DNA of 64,000 nt from Pseudovibrio sp. Alg231-02 (GCF_900143565.1 NZ_FREX01000002.1:558001-622000), one strand, 5' to 3'; shown: positions 18,301-26,688, numbered from the stretch's first letter. Numbers and translations are program-made. Notes: generated from the letters alone by a model not told the origin.

Positions 18301-18473
18301 GTGGTCTGACGTTTGCGACGCTGCTGACATTACTGGCTGTTCCGCTGCTGTTCATCATCTTCTACCGCATCCATCCAGGTGAGGGTGCAGGGAAAGGTAA
18401 GGCAGAGAAGTCTTTGAAAGAGCTGGAAGAAAAACCTTCCATTGATCAGAAGGCTGAGCCGGAACCGGCTTAA
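15336..18473 (+). CDS. RND multidrug efflux permease
   Basis: This 1045-residue inner membrane proton-driven pump of the AcrB/HAE-1 superfamily has two repeats, each with one helix, a large periplasmic loop and five or six further helices. The TM4 segment with LVDNAIVVAEGMMINMQRG carries the Asp residue usually needed for proton transfer. The second half has a matching segment ending LIKNAIVLLEEIDLQLELGG. Length and N-terminal MDIARYSIEKPVNVWMVV are typical of the group of pumps with a lipoprotein adaptor. It follows the adaptor by 24 bp. The substrates are unknown. Confidence 0.95.
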   Translation: MDIARYSIEKPVNVWMVVLIALLGGIWALGGIGRLEDPAFTIKEAQVITSYPGASAAEVEEEVTERLESAIQQMPQLKEVRSTSEPGLSRIQVEMKDTYDGTELPQVWDELRRKVIDEVPNLPNGVRTPVVYDSFGDVFGMYYALTADGYSNRDIRKTVKELRRELLTVDNVAKVSILGEPEDEIIIAMDQDRLAQLGITIADVQNVLNAENAIQANGTTVSGDLRIRISTVSAFDSYRSIQDLVIGNPGSTAMVRLSDVATLSVQEPENPKVLVRHNGQRAVTLGVAAVEDTNVVAVGQDVEAHLNDLRANLPIGMEVIPIYEQHKVVDQAVGSFVWNLVMSVSIVIVVLGIFMGWRAAVVVGSVLLLTVLSTILLMKLGSIELERISLGALVIAMGMLVDNAIVVAEGMMINMQRGMRPIKAASTVVEQTKWPLLGATVIGIMAFSGIGLSSDSTGEFMFSLFAVVGISLLMSWLFAILVTPLFGKYFFKMAAISGDEHDPYRGFMYTMFRKILVLTLKLRWLSLAALIGVTVVCFWSFQFVANSFFPNSSTPLFYVNYWLPHGTDIHATARDMEKLENEILSLPGVVSTNSFIGQGATRFMLTYSAQDGSSNYGQVIVRTENTDIINDLALKIRAFGVAELPQGQVYTERLVFGPPSGADVQARITGPDADVLRAISEEMIQIFKDPQYRLSDVRTDWRERELVMHPKFDEQRARIAGITRQDLSTAVQFTSDGIRAGDYRDLDEDIPIIVKRKRAEGETASEALINTLVWSSQQRKYVPIDQVTSGISTEAEDTLIRRRDRVKTLSVLGASAPDELASVAHARIRGAIESVPLPDGYSMEWGGEYENSQDANASLGSKVPVTFLVMIVISILLFSKVREPLIIWLIVPMSINGVVIGLLGTGMPLDFMAILGVLSLSGMLIKNAIVLLEEIDLQLELGGDRFEAVVNASVSRLRPVSMAAITTILGMAPLIVDPMFASMSVTIMGGLTFATLLTLLAVPLLFIIFYRIHPGEGAGKGKAEKSLKELEEKPSIDQKAEPEPA

Positions 18474-18479
18474 GAAAAA

Positions 18480-18511
18480 GGCCTTCCCGGTTACCTAAAA
18501 CCGGGAAGGCC
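18480..18511. terminator. Strong hairpin after the RND permease gene
   Basis: GGCCTTCCCGGTT pairs perfectly with AACCGGGAAGGCC. There is an A-run on the left but no T-run on the right, so on the plus strand it may act as a 3' end protector, with the real terminator further on. Confidence 0.7.
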
Positions 18512-18568
18512 CATGAGATAAGCAAGGGGCGGCGTATATTTACCGCACACTCCGTCCTTTGCTCCCCC

Positions 18569-18611
18569 GCGTCGCCTCTGCCCCCAACACCAGAGGCGGC
18601 GCATCTTTTTT
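18569..18611 (+). terminator. Rho-independent terminator of the RND operon
   Basis: GCGTCGCCTCTG pairs with CAGAGGCGGCGC, with one mismatch, and a T-run follows at 18605-18611. This is the second hairpin after the RND operon. Confidence 0.75.
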
Positions 18612-18650
18612 GCCTTCTCGGCACTCCCCACAACAACTTGATCAGGCACT

Positions 18651-18710
18651 TTGCGCGAATTTGCGTTGTTTTGCGCAATTTAGCGTTTTTGTGCGTTGGT
18701 TCGCGTTGCT
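18651..18710. repeat. Six-copy 10-bp phased repeat (consensus TTGCGttntt)
   Basis: Six consecutive 10-bp units each have GCG at positions 3-5: TTGCGCGAAT, TTGCGTTGTT, TTGCGCAATT, TAGCGTTTTT, GTGCGTTGGT and TCGCGTTGCT. The spacing does not drift over 60 bp. It lies in the non-coding gap between the RND terminator and the 3' end of the peptidase gene. The role is unknown. It may be an array of helically phased sites or a decayed tandem repeat. Confidence 0.75.
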
Positions 18711-18757
18711 ATGTGGATCTTTACCTTAACGGAAATAGCGGAATACGGAATTCAAAT

Positions 18758-19780
18758 CTACCGTGATCCGTGTTGACACTTCCAAGTTGGTACAGTGTCA
18801 CCCGGGTACTTTGAGGCTGAGTAGACTCCGCGGGCGATGGCACGGGAGACTGTCTGAGCTGCGTATGCACCCAGTTCCAGCAGTTCGACCATTGGTTCCT
18901 GCATTTTTCGTTTGCCGGTAGAAATCACGAAGAGCAGGTCGCCGTCCATTGGTGTGTGTGCTGGCCAGAGGGCGCGGGCGTAGCCGTCGTGGGCGGCTGT
19001 GGCAATGCGTTTGGCTTCTGACTTGGTCAAGATCAGGTCAGTTGCGACAACACCGATGGTGGTGTTTGTGTTCGGGGATAGGTCGATTGTGCCGAGGGTG
19101 AACTTGGTTTGCACGGTGCGGTCCATGCCAGGCATTTCGGTTGGCCAGCCCAATCCGCCGAATTCTTCGTTCTGTTCGCTTGGGGCTGCCCAGAAGTAGG
19201 GCGTGTCGCCAATGGTGGTGCGGCCCAGTGCGTTGACGGCGATTAGCGCGCCGACGGTGCCGCCGCGGGGGAGTGCGAGGGAGGCTGAGCCCAATCCGCC
19301 TTTCAGATCAGCGGTGGTTGCTCCGAAGCCTGCGCCCGCAGTGCCGAGTTCGAATTCGTCGGCTGCATTGTCGACGGCCTCGATGCCCAATTCACGATAG
19401 ATTGGATTTCTGCCCCACGATTTATCCCCTCCGTTGAGAAGGTCGAATAGAATGGCTGTGGGGGTTATTGGAATGACAGCACTGCCAACACTGAAACCTT
19501 TGCCGAGCTCTGCCAGCCGAACCTGTGCGCCGCTGCCTGCATCCAGTCCGAATGCAGAGCCGCCTGACAAGACGAGCGCGTCAATGGCATTGACGGTTTG
19601 CTCCGGCTCCAGCAAGGCAACGTCACGTGTGCCGGGGGCTCCGCCCATGATGGCGACTGAGGCAACGGCTTGCTCGTCGGGAATGAGAACGGTGACACCT
19701 GATTTGGTCTTTTCGCAATGAGCGTTGCCGACCTTCAATCCCGGAACATCGGTGATCAGGTTGCGCGGTGTTGGGGACAT
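18758..19780 (-). CDS. P1-family (DmpA-like) aminopeptidase/esterase
   Basis: This 340-residue protein belongs to the P1 self-processing hydrolase family (L-aminopeptidase/D-esterase, DmpA). The N-terminus LITDVPGLKVGNA, the middle DALVLSGGSAFGLDA and the segment with PRGGTVGALIAVNALG are family signatures. Cleavage before Thr175 in that last segment would create the N-terminal nucleophile; several relatives use Thr instead of Ser. The enzymes release N-terminal residues from peptides or amides. There is no signal peptide. It is monocistronic, and the physiological substrate is unknown. Confidence 0.9.
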   Translation of the reverse strand: MSPTPRNLITDVPGLKVGNAHCEKTKSGVTVLIPDEQAVASVAIMGGAPGTRDVALLEPEQTVNAIDALVLSGGSAFGLDAGSGAQVRLAELGKGFSVGSAVIPITPTAILFDLLNGGDKSWGRNPIYRELGIEAVDNAADEFELGTAGAGFGATTADLKGGLGSASLALPRGGTVGALIAVNALGRTTIGDTPYFWAAPSEQNEEFGGLGWPTEMPGMDRTVQTKFTLGTIDLSPNTNTTIGVVATDLILTKSEAKRIATAAHDGYARALWPAHTPMDGDLLFVISTGKRKMQEPMVELLELGAYAAQTVSRAIARGVYSASKYPGDTVPTWKCQHGSR

Positions 19781-19969
19781 GGTGTTTCCCTAATTTATTA
19801 TTAAAACGTACAGGAAGCGCCTTAGCGATGAAAAAAACGCAGGGCACTCTAACTAATTGTCTTTATGCATATCTTGGTTTGAAAATCTGTAGGCCCTTTC
19901 GGGCAAAGATATGTCCGAAGTCCCTGTTTCAAGATAAATCTATTCCGAAAACTGGAATAGGGAACACCC

Positions 19970-20494
19970 TTAGACTGAATGGTAATTTCGGTCGAGGTAG
20001 ATCAGAGCGGGTGCAAATTCACCCAGACGTGCAGCGACCACTTCACCAAATAGAACTGAATGGGTGCCGACTTCTGTTACTTCTTTGATATGACAATCGA
20101 AACTGACACGTGCACTTTCCAGAACAGGACTTCCTGTTGCCAGAGTGCCCCAGCTTCCTTTTGCGAAGCGCTCTTCCATTGGCAGGTCGCCCTGGCCAGC
20201 GAAGACGTTCGACAAGTCTGTATGATCATGAATGAGTGTGTTGATACAGAACACGCCGTTGTCCTTGACGATCTGATTCACCTTTGCGCTGCGGTTGAGG
20301 CAGACAAGCAAGGTGGCGGGATCGTCAGAGACAGAACACACAGATGAAACGGTTGCGCCAATGCGCCCTGCAGGGCCAGCACTGGCCAGCAAATGAACAG
20401 AAGCGCCTAACCGACTCATTGCCTCTCTAAATTCATGCGAGGCGAGACTTTTATTCGTATTTTCAGTTGGCGCCATGGTTAAAGCTGTCGTCAT
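19970..20494 (-). CDS. Flavin reductase family protein (HpaC/RutF-like)
   Basis: This protein of about 174 residues carries the flavin reductase-like (FMN-binding split barrel) fold. FREAMSRLGASVHLLAS is the family opening, followed by GATVSSVCSVSDDPATLLVCLNR, CINTLIHDHTDLSNVFAG and a C-terminal GEFAPALIYLDRNYHSV. The ATG at 20494 is chosen because upstream in-frame starts are a rare TTG in non-conserved sequence. Such enzymes supply reduced flavin to a partner monooxygenase. No monooxygenase gene is nearby, so the partner is unknown. Confidence 0.9.
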   Translation of the reverse strand: MTTALTMAPTENTNKSLASHEFREAMSRLGASVHLLASAGPAGRIGATVSSVCSVSDDPATLLVCLNRSAKVNQIVKDNGVFCINTLIHDHTDLSNVFAGQGDLPMEERFAKGSWGTLATGSPVLESARVSFDCHIKEVTEVGTHSVLFGEVVAARLGEFAPALIYLDRNYHSV

Positions 20495-21134
20495 CCAGTT
20501 CGTTCCAAGATATTCCCACAGGTATGATCTGTGTTTCACACTGTACAATATTCATTAGTACTTTTCAGTCGCCCAAAAACGACAGGTATTCGAAATAGAG
20601 TAGTTATAGCCATTTGCTGAGAAAAGCTAGTTCTACTGCGAAAAACTGATTAATATACCAGAGGCTATATTCTAGTTTTAGGCGCACATTTTGCTGTTCC
20701 GGAATTTTCATTGAAAATTGAAGGCCCAACAAGGTCTTCACGCACGGGCAAATTGGAAATCTTCAAAAAATCCTGGGTACCATCTTGCAGTTTTTGTCCG
20801 GATATGGTCAGTATACAACAGCTGTGATATATTACAGAATAGGGAAGAGGCTTTCTACGGATGAGGAAAATTCACGTATGGGTTGTGGTGCTCTGGTCTC
20901 AGAGACTGTCCTAGTGGATTGTCGGGAGTAGGAATAAGTCCAGATTTTGGATTGTATGAAATAAAAATGCGCCTGACGCGTATAAAGAATAGGAAAATTC
21001 CAAAATACGGACTTATAAGTATGGGTAATATACTTACAGGTCGGCTTACCATAAAATATTTGGGGTCTGAATTCGGAGGCATTCAGACTGGACAGCAACT
21101 AAAAGCTGATCTCATGCGGGGAACAAAATAAAAC
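20495..21134. other. Long AT-rich regulatory gap upstream of the liv operon
   Basis: This gap of about 640 bp separates the flavin reductase gene from the divergent liv operon. No frame in it looks coding. It is AT-rich and holds an inverted repeat AAGTAT-N7-ATACTT at 21017-21035, about 100 bp upstream of the livH start, which could be an operator. No riboswitch was recognised. Confidence 0.5.
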
Positions 21135-22070
21135 ATGGATTACTTTCTCCAACAACTTATCAATGGTGTGACGCTGGGGTCCATTTATGGTCTCATCGCC
21201 ATTGGCTATACAATGGTCTATGGCATTATCGGCATGATTAACTTCGCCCATGGCGATATCTTCATGGTCGGATCTTTCGTTGCACTCATTCTAATTGTTG
21301 CACTTGGCATTACAGCCGCTACACCGGTGCTTCTTTTGATTTTGGCTCTGGCCCTCGTTCTTGTTGTGGCCATGGCTTTGACTGCTGTTTGGGGGTGGAC
21401 AGTAGAGCGCATTGCCTATCGGCCTTTGCGCGGATCATTCCGTCTTGCACCGCTGATTACTGCAATTGGTGCATCAATTGCTCTTCAGAACTTCGTGCAG
21501 GTTTCTCAAGGCGCCAAGAATAAGCCATTGCAACCTCTCTTTTCCGGCAGCTTTCAGCTGACTGATGGTGGTGCAGATGGTTCTGGCTTTATCGTAAACC
21601 TGTCTTACATCCAGATCTTGATTGTTGTGACGACGGTCATTTTGATGGGTGGCTTCACTTATCTCATCAACAACACCAATCTGGGCCGCTCTCAGCGTGC
21701 TTGTGAGCAGGACCGGAAGATGGCGTCCTTGCTGGGTGTGAATGTTGACCGCACAATCTCTCTTACCTTTGTGATGGGTGCGTCTCTGGCTTCGGTCGCA
21801 GGTCTGATGTTCCTGCTGTATTACGGTGTGGTAGATTTTTACATCGGCTTCCTGGCTGGTGTGAAAGCCTTTACCGCTGCGGTTCTGGGAGGAATCGGAT
21901 CGCTGCCGGGTGCAATGCTGGGTGGATTGCTGATCGGGCTTATCGAGACGTTCTGGTCTGGCTACTTCTCCGTTGAGTACAAAGATGTTGCTGCGTTTTC
22001 GATCCTGGCGATTGTTCTGATCTTTATGCCGGAAGGACTTCTCGGCCAACCTGAGGTGGAGAAGGTTTGA
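21135..22070 (+). CDS. livH: Branched-chain amino acid ABC transporter permease LivH
   Basis: This 311-residue inner membrane permease has about eight helices. The LivH signatures are NGVTLGSIYGLIAIGYTMVY, MINFAHGDIFMVGSF and the cytoplasmic loop with GRSQRACEQDRKMASLLGVN that contacts the ATPase. LAGVKAFTAAVLGGIGSLPGA follows. It is the first gene of a livH-livM-livG-livF-DUF6867-binding protein unit and overlaps livM by one base (TGATG). It imports leucine, isoleucine, valine or related substrates together with the other subunits. Confidence 0.95.
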   Translation: MDYFLQQLINGVTLGSIYGLIAIGYTMVYGIIGMINFAHGDIFMVGSFVALILIVALGITAATPVLLLILALALVLVVAMALTAVWGWTVERIAYRPLRGSFRLAPLITAIGASIALQNFVQVSQGAKNKPLQPLFSGSFQLTDGGADGSGFIVNLSYIQILIVVTTVILMGGFTYLINNTNLGRSQRACEQDRKMASLLGVNVDRTISLTFVMGASLASVAGLMFLLYYGVVDFYIGFLAGVKAFTAAVLGGIGSLPGAMLGGLLIGLIETFWSGYFSVEYKDVAAFSILAIVLIFMPEGLLGQPEVEKV

Positions 22071-23404
22071 TGCAAGCAAGACAAAAAGACAGCTTGCTTG
22101 TTGCAAGTGTAAAAGACAGTTTGGGTGCTGCGGTTATTACGTTCGCGCTTGCCTGTGTCATGATTGGTCTGCGCGTTGATGTGGCGTCAGGCCGCGGTGC
22201 GGAGCTGTTTCTGGAACATCGCTGGTTAGCGGTTGCAGTGGCAGTACTCGTTGTGTTCGCTGGCCGTCTCGCCATGAACATCTTCTTCTGGAAACGGGAA
22301 GACCCGCCATCTCTTAACCTCTCTGGTCTCATGCCAAAGGGTGGATTGGGAGCTGGCTCCTCTAATATAATCAAATACGGCCTGCTCGGTTTGGCTGTTG
22401 TGCTTCCGTTTGTGTTGATGTTCTGGCTTGGTGCCCGTGGGTCCCGTCAATATATCGACCTTGCTATTTTGGTGCTGACCTATGTGATGTTGGGCTGGGG
22501 CCTGAACATTGTGGTTGGTCTGGCTGGATTGCTGGATCTGGGCTATGTGGCGTTTTATGCGGTTGGAGCTTACTCCTATGCATTGCTCGCGCATTACTTC
22601 GGTTTCTCCTTCTGGCTCTGTCTGCCGCTCGCCGGTATTCTGGCAGCGTTCTGGGGTATCATTCTCGGTTTCCCGGTTTTGAGGCTTCGAGGAGATTATC
22701 TTGCCATTGTGACGCTTGCGTTTGGTGAGATCATTCGTGTTGTGCTGCTGAACTGGTATCAGTTTACAGGCGGACCAGATGGTCTTTCCGGCATTCCACG
22801 CCCAAGCTTCTTCGGGTTGGAATTCACCCGTGGTGAAGGCGGCTTTGCGAGCTTCTTTGGTCTGGATTACAGCAGTATTCACCGTATCATCTTCCTGTAC
22901 TACCTCATCTTTGCGATGGCCTTGTTCACGAACTTCGTGACCATGCGCTTGCGCCGGATGCCGATTGGTCGTGCATGGGAAGCTTTGCGTGAAGATGAGA
23001 TTGCCTGCCGGGCTCTTGGTATCAACACAACGAATACCAAACTGACAGCCTTTGCTCTTGGTGCGATGTTCGCTGGCTTTGCAGGGTCCTTCTTTGCAAC
23101 GCGTCAGGGCTTCATCTCTCCTGAGAGTTTCACCTTCCTTGAATCTGCGATCATTCTTGCGATTGTGGTTTTGGGTGGTCTTGGCTCACAGATTGGCGTG
23201 GTGATTGCAGCGATTGTGATGATTGGTGGCTTTGAATTCTTCCGCGAGTTTGAAGAATACCGCATGCTTGTCTTCGGTATGATCATGGTGGTTATCATGG
23301 TTTGGAAACCGCGTGGATTGATCTCAAGCAGAACGCCAAGTGTGGCGCTTTCCAGAAACGCTAAGGGCATCTCTGCCGATCTCGTTCAGGAGGGCCACGG
23401 ATGA
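22070..23404 (+). CDS. livM: Branched-chain amino acid ABC transporter permease LivM
   Basis: This 444-residue permease is the partner of LivH. Compared with shorter LivM proteins it has an N-terminal extension with two or three extra hydrophobic segments, usual in alphaproteobacteria. The core is marked by LGWGLNIVVGLAGLLDLGYVAFYAVGAY-type sequence, LRLRGDYLAIVTLAFGEI, and GRAWEALREDEIACRALGIN, the ATPase-coupling loop. The ATG at 22070 overlaps the livH stop, which is preferred to the TTG one codon earlier. It overlaps livG by four bases. Confidence 0.95.
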   Translation: MQARQKDSLLVASVKDSLGAAVITFALACVMIGLRVDVASGRGAELFLEHRWLAVAVAVLVVFAGRLAMNIFFWKREDPPSLNLSGLMPKGGLGAGSSNIIKYGLLGLAVVLPFVLMFWLGARGSRQYIDLAILVLTYVMLGWGLNIVVGLAGLLDLGYVAFYAVGAYSYALLAHYFGFSFWLCLPLAGILAAFWGIILGFPVLRLRGDYLAIVTLAFGEIIRVVLLNWYQFTGGPDGLSGIPRPSFFGLEFTRGEGGFASFFGLDYSSIHRIIFLYYLIFAMALFTNFVTMRLRRMPIGRAWEALREDEIACRALGINTTNTKLTAFALGAMFAGFAGSFFATRQGFISPESFTFLESAIILAIVVLGGLGSQIGVVIAAIVMIGGFEFFREFEEYRMLVFGMIMVVIMVWKPRGLISSRTPSVALSRNAKGISADLVQEGHG

Positions 23405-24249
23405 GCACCTGGGACAACAACCCTGTTCTGAAGGTTGAGCACCTGACCATGCGCTTCGGCGGATTGACGGCGATCAACGACCTGAGCTTCAACATTGGGC
23501 GTGGTGACATCACTGCGCTGATCGGGCCGAACGGTGCGGGTAAAACCACAGTGTTTAACTGCATCACCGGTTTTTATAAGCCGACTGAAGGCCGTCTTGT
23601 CATGAACCGCTCCAATGGTGAAAAGCACCTTTTGGAACGGATGGCAGACTTCAAAATTACGGCGGACGCGAAAGTTGCCCGCACGTTCCAGAACATCCGT
23701 CTGTTTGGCGGTATGACTATTCTGGAAAACCTGATGGTGGCACAGCACAATCCGCTGATGGTTGCTTCCAACTGGACCATTGGTGGTCTGCTTGGGCTTG
23801 GTGGTTACAAAAAGTCCAATGTGGACGCGATTGAAACTGCCAAGTACTGGCTGGAGCGCATTGATCTGATTGATCGTGCAGATGCGCCTGCGGCTGATCT
23901 TTCCTACGGCGATCAGCGCCGGTTGGAGATTGCCCGTGCCATGTGTACCGGCCCTGAACTTCTTTGTCTGGACGAACCAGCTGCTGGTTTGAACCCGAAA
24001 GAAAGTCTGGAGCTGAACAATCTGCTTCAATACATCCGCAAAGAGCATGACACTTCGGTTGTTCTCATTGAGCACGACATGTCTGTTGTTATGGAAATCT
24101 CCGACCATGTTGTGGTGCTGGATTACGGCGTGAAGATTTCTGATGGCTCTCCTGAGTTCGTCAAAAACGATCCGCATGTGATCGCGGCGTATCTGGGGGT
24201 TGAGGATGATGAAGTCGATCAGGTTGAAGAGGAGGTGGGCATAGCATGA
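23401..24249 (+). CDS. livG: Branched-chain amino acid ABC transporter ATPase LivG
   Basis: This 282-residue ATPase has the Walker A motif GPNGAGKTT near residue 42, the signature LSYGDQRRLEIARAM (a YG form typical of LivG) and Walker B LLCLDEPAAGLNPKES. The LivG hallmark TFQNIRLFGGMTILENL is present. The conserved switch region IEHDMSVVMEISDHVVVLDYG follows. It powers uptake with LivF at the cytoplasmic face of LivH and LivM. Its start overlaps livM and its end overlaps livF by four bases, so the subunits are translationally coupled. Confidence 0.96.
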   Translation: MSTWDNNPVLKVEHLTMRFGGLTAINDLSFNIGRGDITALIGPNGAGKTTVFNCITGFYKPTEGRLVMNRSNGEKHLLERMADFKITADAKVARTFQNIRLFGGMTILENLMVAQHNPLMVASNWTIGGLLGLGGYKKSNVDAIETAKYWLERIDLIDRADAPAADLSYGDQRRLEIARAMCTGPELLCLDEPAAGLNPKESLELNNLLQYIRKEHDTSVVLIEHDMSVVMEISDHVVVLDYGVKISDGSPEFVKNDPHVIAAYLGVEDDEVDQVEEEVGIA

Positions 24250-24977
24250 ACGCTCAACAACCACTCCTGAGCATTCGCGGAGTTAAAACCTTCTACGGCA
24301 AGATTCAGGCACTGCATGGTGTTGATCTTGATGTGTATGAAGGTGAGATCGTGACGCTGATTGGTGCGAACGGTGCAGGGAAATCTACCCTGATGATGAC
24401 CGTTTGCGGCACGCCGCAGGCTCGTAACGGGTCTGTGACGTATTGCGGTGAGGACATCACCTACAAGCCAACCTACGAGATTATGCGCACTGGTATTGCT
24501 CAGTCACCAGAAGGTCGCCGTATCTTCCCACGCATGACGGTTTTAGAGAACCTGATGATGGGCGGTATGGTTGCCGGGAATGAGCATTTTGAGGAAGACC
24601 TGCGCCGTGCGTTTGAGCTGTTTCCGCGTTTGAAAGAACGTCAGCAGCAGCGCGGTGGGACTTTGTCGGGCGGTGAACAGCAGATGCTGGCGATTGCCCG
24701 TGCCTTGATGAGCCGTCCGCGTCTTTTGTTGCTGGATGAACCGTCTCTGGGGTTGGCTCCGATCATCGTGTCGCAGATTTTTGATGCGATCCGTGAGCTG
24801 AACCGGGCCGATGGTCTGACCGTGTTCCTTGTTGAGCAGAATGCGTATCACGCACTCAAGCTGGCTCATCGGGGCTACGTGATGGTCAACGGCACAATCA
24901 CCATGACCGGCACTGGTAAGGAGCTTTTGTCTCGTGAAGAGGTGAAGGCAGCTTATCTTGAAGGCGGCGCGCACTAA
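24246..24977 (+). CDS. livF: Branched-chain amino acid ABC transporter ATPase LivF
   Basis: This 243-residue ATPase has Walker A GANGAGKST, the LivF-typical AQSPEGRRIFPRMTVLENL, the signature LSGGEQQMLAIARALM, Walker B LLLLDEPSLGLAP and the H-loop replaced by VEQNAYHALKLAHRGYVMVNG, all standard for LivF. It forms the second nucleotide-binding subunit of the transporter. Its ATG overlaps the livG stop. The small DUF6867 gene follows after 12 bp with a GGAGG-type ribosome site. Confidence 0.96.
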   Translation: MNAQQPLLSIRGVKTFYGKIQALHGVDLDVYEGEIVTLIGANGAGKSTLMMTVCGTPQARNGSVTYCGEDITYKPTYEIMRTGIAQSPEGRRIFPRMTVLENLMMGGMVAGNEHFEEDLRRAFELFPRLKERQQQRGGTLSGGEQQMLAIARALMSRPRLLLLDEPSLGLAPIIVSQIFDAIRELNRADGLTVFLVEQNAYHALKLAHRGYVMVNGTITMTGTGKELLSREEVKAAYLEGGAH

Positions 24978-24989
24978 GGAGGCGAAGAG

Positions 24990-25349
24990 ATGGGTATTCT
25001 TTACGGCAGCTCGATGCCTGCCTTTATCATGCTGGTTGTTGTGTTAGGCGGTCTGGCTGCTGCTGCGACGGGGCGCTCTATTGCGACCACGTGGCGGCCG
25101 TTACCGATCCTGTTCTGGTTCATCTTCCTGTTGTCATTGGCCATGCGATTCTTGTCGTTTGCGCTGTTTGAAGAGCCTCTGCTTTCCATTCAGTACCTGG
25201 TGGTGGATTACGCCATTCTCATCGGCATTGCGTTGGCGAGTTATCGCATGACACGGACTAAGCAGATGGTGACGCAGTACAGCTGGCTTTATGACAAAAC
25301 AGGTCCCTTTGGCTGGAAGCTGAAGCCGGGCCAGCAAGATAATTACTAA
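24990..25349 (+). CDS. DUF6867-family small membrane protein of the liv operon
   Basis: This 119-residue protein has three hydrophobic segments (about residues 8-28, 40-58 and 68-85) and a soluble C-terminal tail (KQMVTQYSWLYDKTGPFGWKL). It fits DUF6867, a family that occurs inside alphaproteobacterial liv operons between livF and the binding protein gene. The function is not known. Because it keeps this position, it probably associates with the LivHMGF complex, but this is only inferred from context. Confidence 0.85.
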   Translation: MGILYGSSMPAFIMLVVVLGGLAAAATGRSIATTWRPLPILFWFIFLLSLAMRFLSFALFEEPLLSIQYLVVDYAILIGIALASYRMTRTKQMVTQYSWLYDKTGPFGWKLKPGQQDNY

Positions 25350-25461
25350 TTCGCAAAATTACTTAGATAATTGTTGCGCATTCGGTCAGTTCTGGGTCAC
25401 ACTGGTGACTGGCTAGGCATCCAGATGATGAGTACGGAGAGGTCTCATTGTCGGAAGCATT

Positions 25462-25527
25462 GAGCAGGCGAGGGGTTTGCCTGCTCTGGTGGGAGACGAT
25501 TGCGTTTCCCGCTCAATTTCAATTGAG
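25462..25527 (+). promoter_or_regulatory. Three consecutive hairpins in the leader of the binding protein gene
   Basis: There are three inverted repeats in a row: GAGCAGGC/GCCTGCTC at 25462-25486, GGGAGAC/GTTTCCC at 25491-25510 (one G-T pair) and CTCAATT/AATTGAG at 25512-25527. The ribosome site (GGGGAG) and ATG of the substrate-binding protein follow at 25555. None has a T-run, so they are not simple terminators. They could block 3'-5' decay or mark a processing site that raises binding protein expression relative to the membrane subunits. Confidence 0.6.
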
Positions 25528-25554
25528 AAATGCACCTGACTCGGGGAGTTTTTT

Positions 25555-26655
25555 ATGAAAAAGTATCTTTTGGCAAGCGTTGCCGGTGTTGCTGCTATGG
25601 CAATCTCTGGCGCAGCTATGGCTGAAATCACTATTGCTACTGCAGGCCCAATGACTGGTCAGTACGCATCGTTTGGTGCGCAGATGAAAGCTGGTGCTGA
25701 ACAGGCTGTTGCTGACATCAATGCTGCTGGCGGTGTGAACGGCGAGATGCTTGTTTTGGAAGTTGGCGATGATGCATGTGATCCTAAGCAGGCTGTTGCT
25801 GTTGCCAACCAGATGGTTGGTAAGAACGTAGCCTTCATGGCTGGTCACTTCTGCTCCGGTTCTTCCATCCCAGCTTCTCAGGTATATGCTGAAGAGGGTA
25901 TCATCCAGATCACTCCAGCATCCACCAACCCGAAGTACACTGACGAGCGTCCAGGACCTGGTACTTACCGTGTGTGTGGTCGTGATGACCAGCAGGGCAG
26001 AGTTGCCGGTACGACGCTTGCGACTGAGTTCGGCGGTCAGAACATTGCTGTGATCCACGACAAGACTGCTTACGGTAAAGGTCTTGCTGACGCGACTAAG
26101 GCTGTGATGAACGCTGCTGGTAAGCAGGAAGCGCTTTATGAAGCTTATACCGCTGGTGAAAAAGATTACACCGCGCTGGTTTCCAAGCTGAAGTCTGAAA
26201 AAGTCGACGTTCTTTACGTTGGTGGTTACCACACTGAAGCTGGTCTGATGAAGCGTCAGATGGTTGATCAGGGCATGGACACCATTCTGGTTTCCGGTGA
26301 TGCTCTTGTGACTGACGAGTATTGGTCCATCACTGGCCCAGCTGGTGAAGGCACACTGATGACCTTCCCGCCGGACCCACGTAACAACGCTGAAGCTGCT
26401 GCTGTTGTAGCTGCTCTTGAAGCTGCTGGCAAAACCACTGAAGGTTACGCTCTTTACACCTATGCTGCGATCCAGACATGGGCGAAAGCTGCGGCTGAAG
26501 CTGGTTCTACCGACTATGATGCAGTTGTAGAGAAGCTGAATGCTGGCAAGTTCGACACCGTTCTTGGTGAGCTGTCCTTCAACGAGAAGGGCGATGTGTC
26601 TCTGCCAGGTTACGTTTGGTACGAGTGGAAAGACGGTTCCTACGGTTACCGCTAA
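25555..26655 (+). CDS. Branched-chain amino acid ABC transporter substrate-binding protein
   Basis: This 366-residue periplasmic protein has a clear Sec signal peptide (MKKYLLASVAGVAAMAISG, cut after AMA at about residue 23). The mature part opens EITIATAGPMTGQYASFGAQ, the normal start of the LivJ/LivK type I fold, with DDACDPKQAVAVANQMV and AVIHDKTAYGKGLADATK later. Two Cys residues near positions 78 and 102 probably form the family disulfide. It delivers branched-chain amino acids or similar substrates to LivHMGF. It is last in the operon, after a three-hairpin leader, and has a strong terminator. Confidence 0.95.
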   Translation: MKKYLLASVAGVAAMAISGAAMAEITIATAGPMTGQYASFGAQMKAGAEQAVADINAAGGVNGEMLVLEVGDDACDPKQAVAVANQMVGKNVAFMAGHFCSGSSIPASQVYAEEGIIQITPASTNPKYTDERPGPGTYRVCGRDDQQGRVAGTTLATEFGGQNIAVIHDKTAYGKGLADATKAVMNAAGKQEALYEAYTAGEKDYTALVSKLKSEKVDVLYVGGYHTEAGLMKRQMVDQGMDTILVSGDALVTDEYWSITGPAGEGTLMTFPPDPRNNAEAAAVVAALEAAGKTTEGYALYTYAAIQTWAKAAAEAGSTDYDAVVEKLNAGKFDTVLGELSFNEKGDVSLPGYVWYEWKDGSYGYR

Positions 26656-26688
26656 GATTTAAAGCCTGAGTTCATTCAGGTTTTGTGA

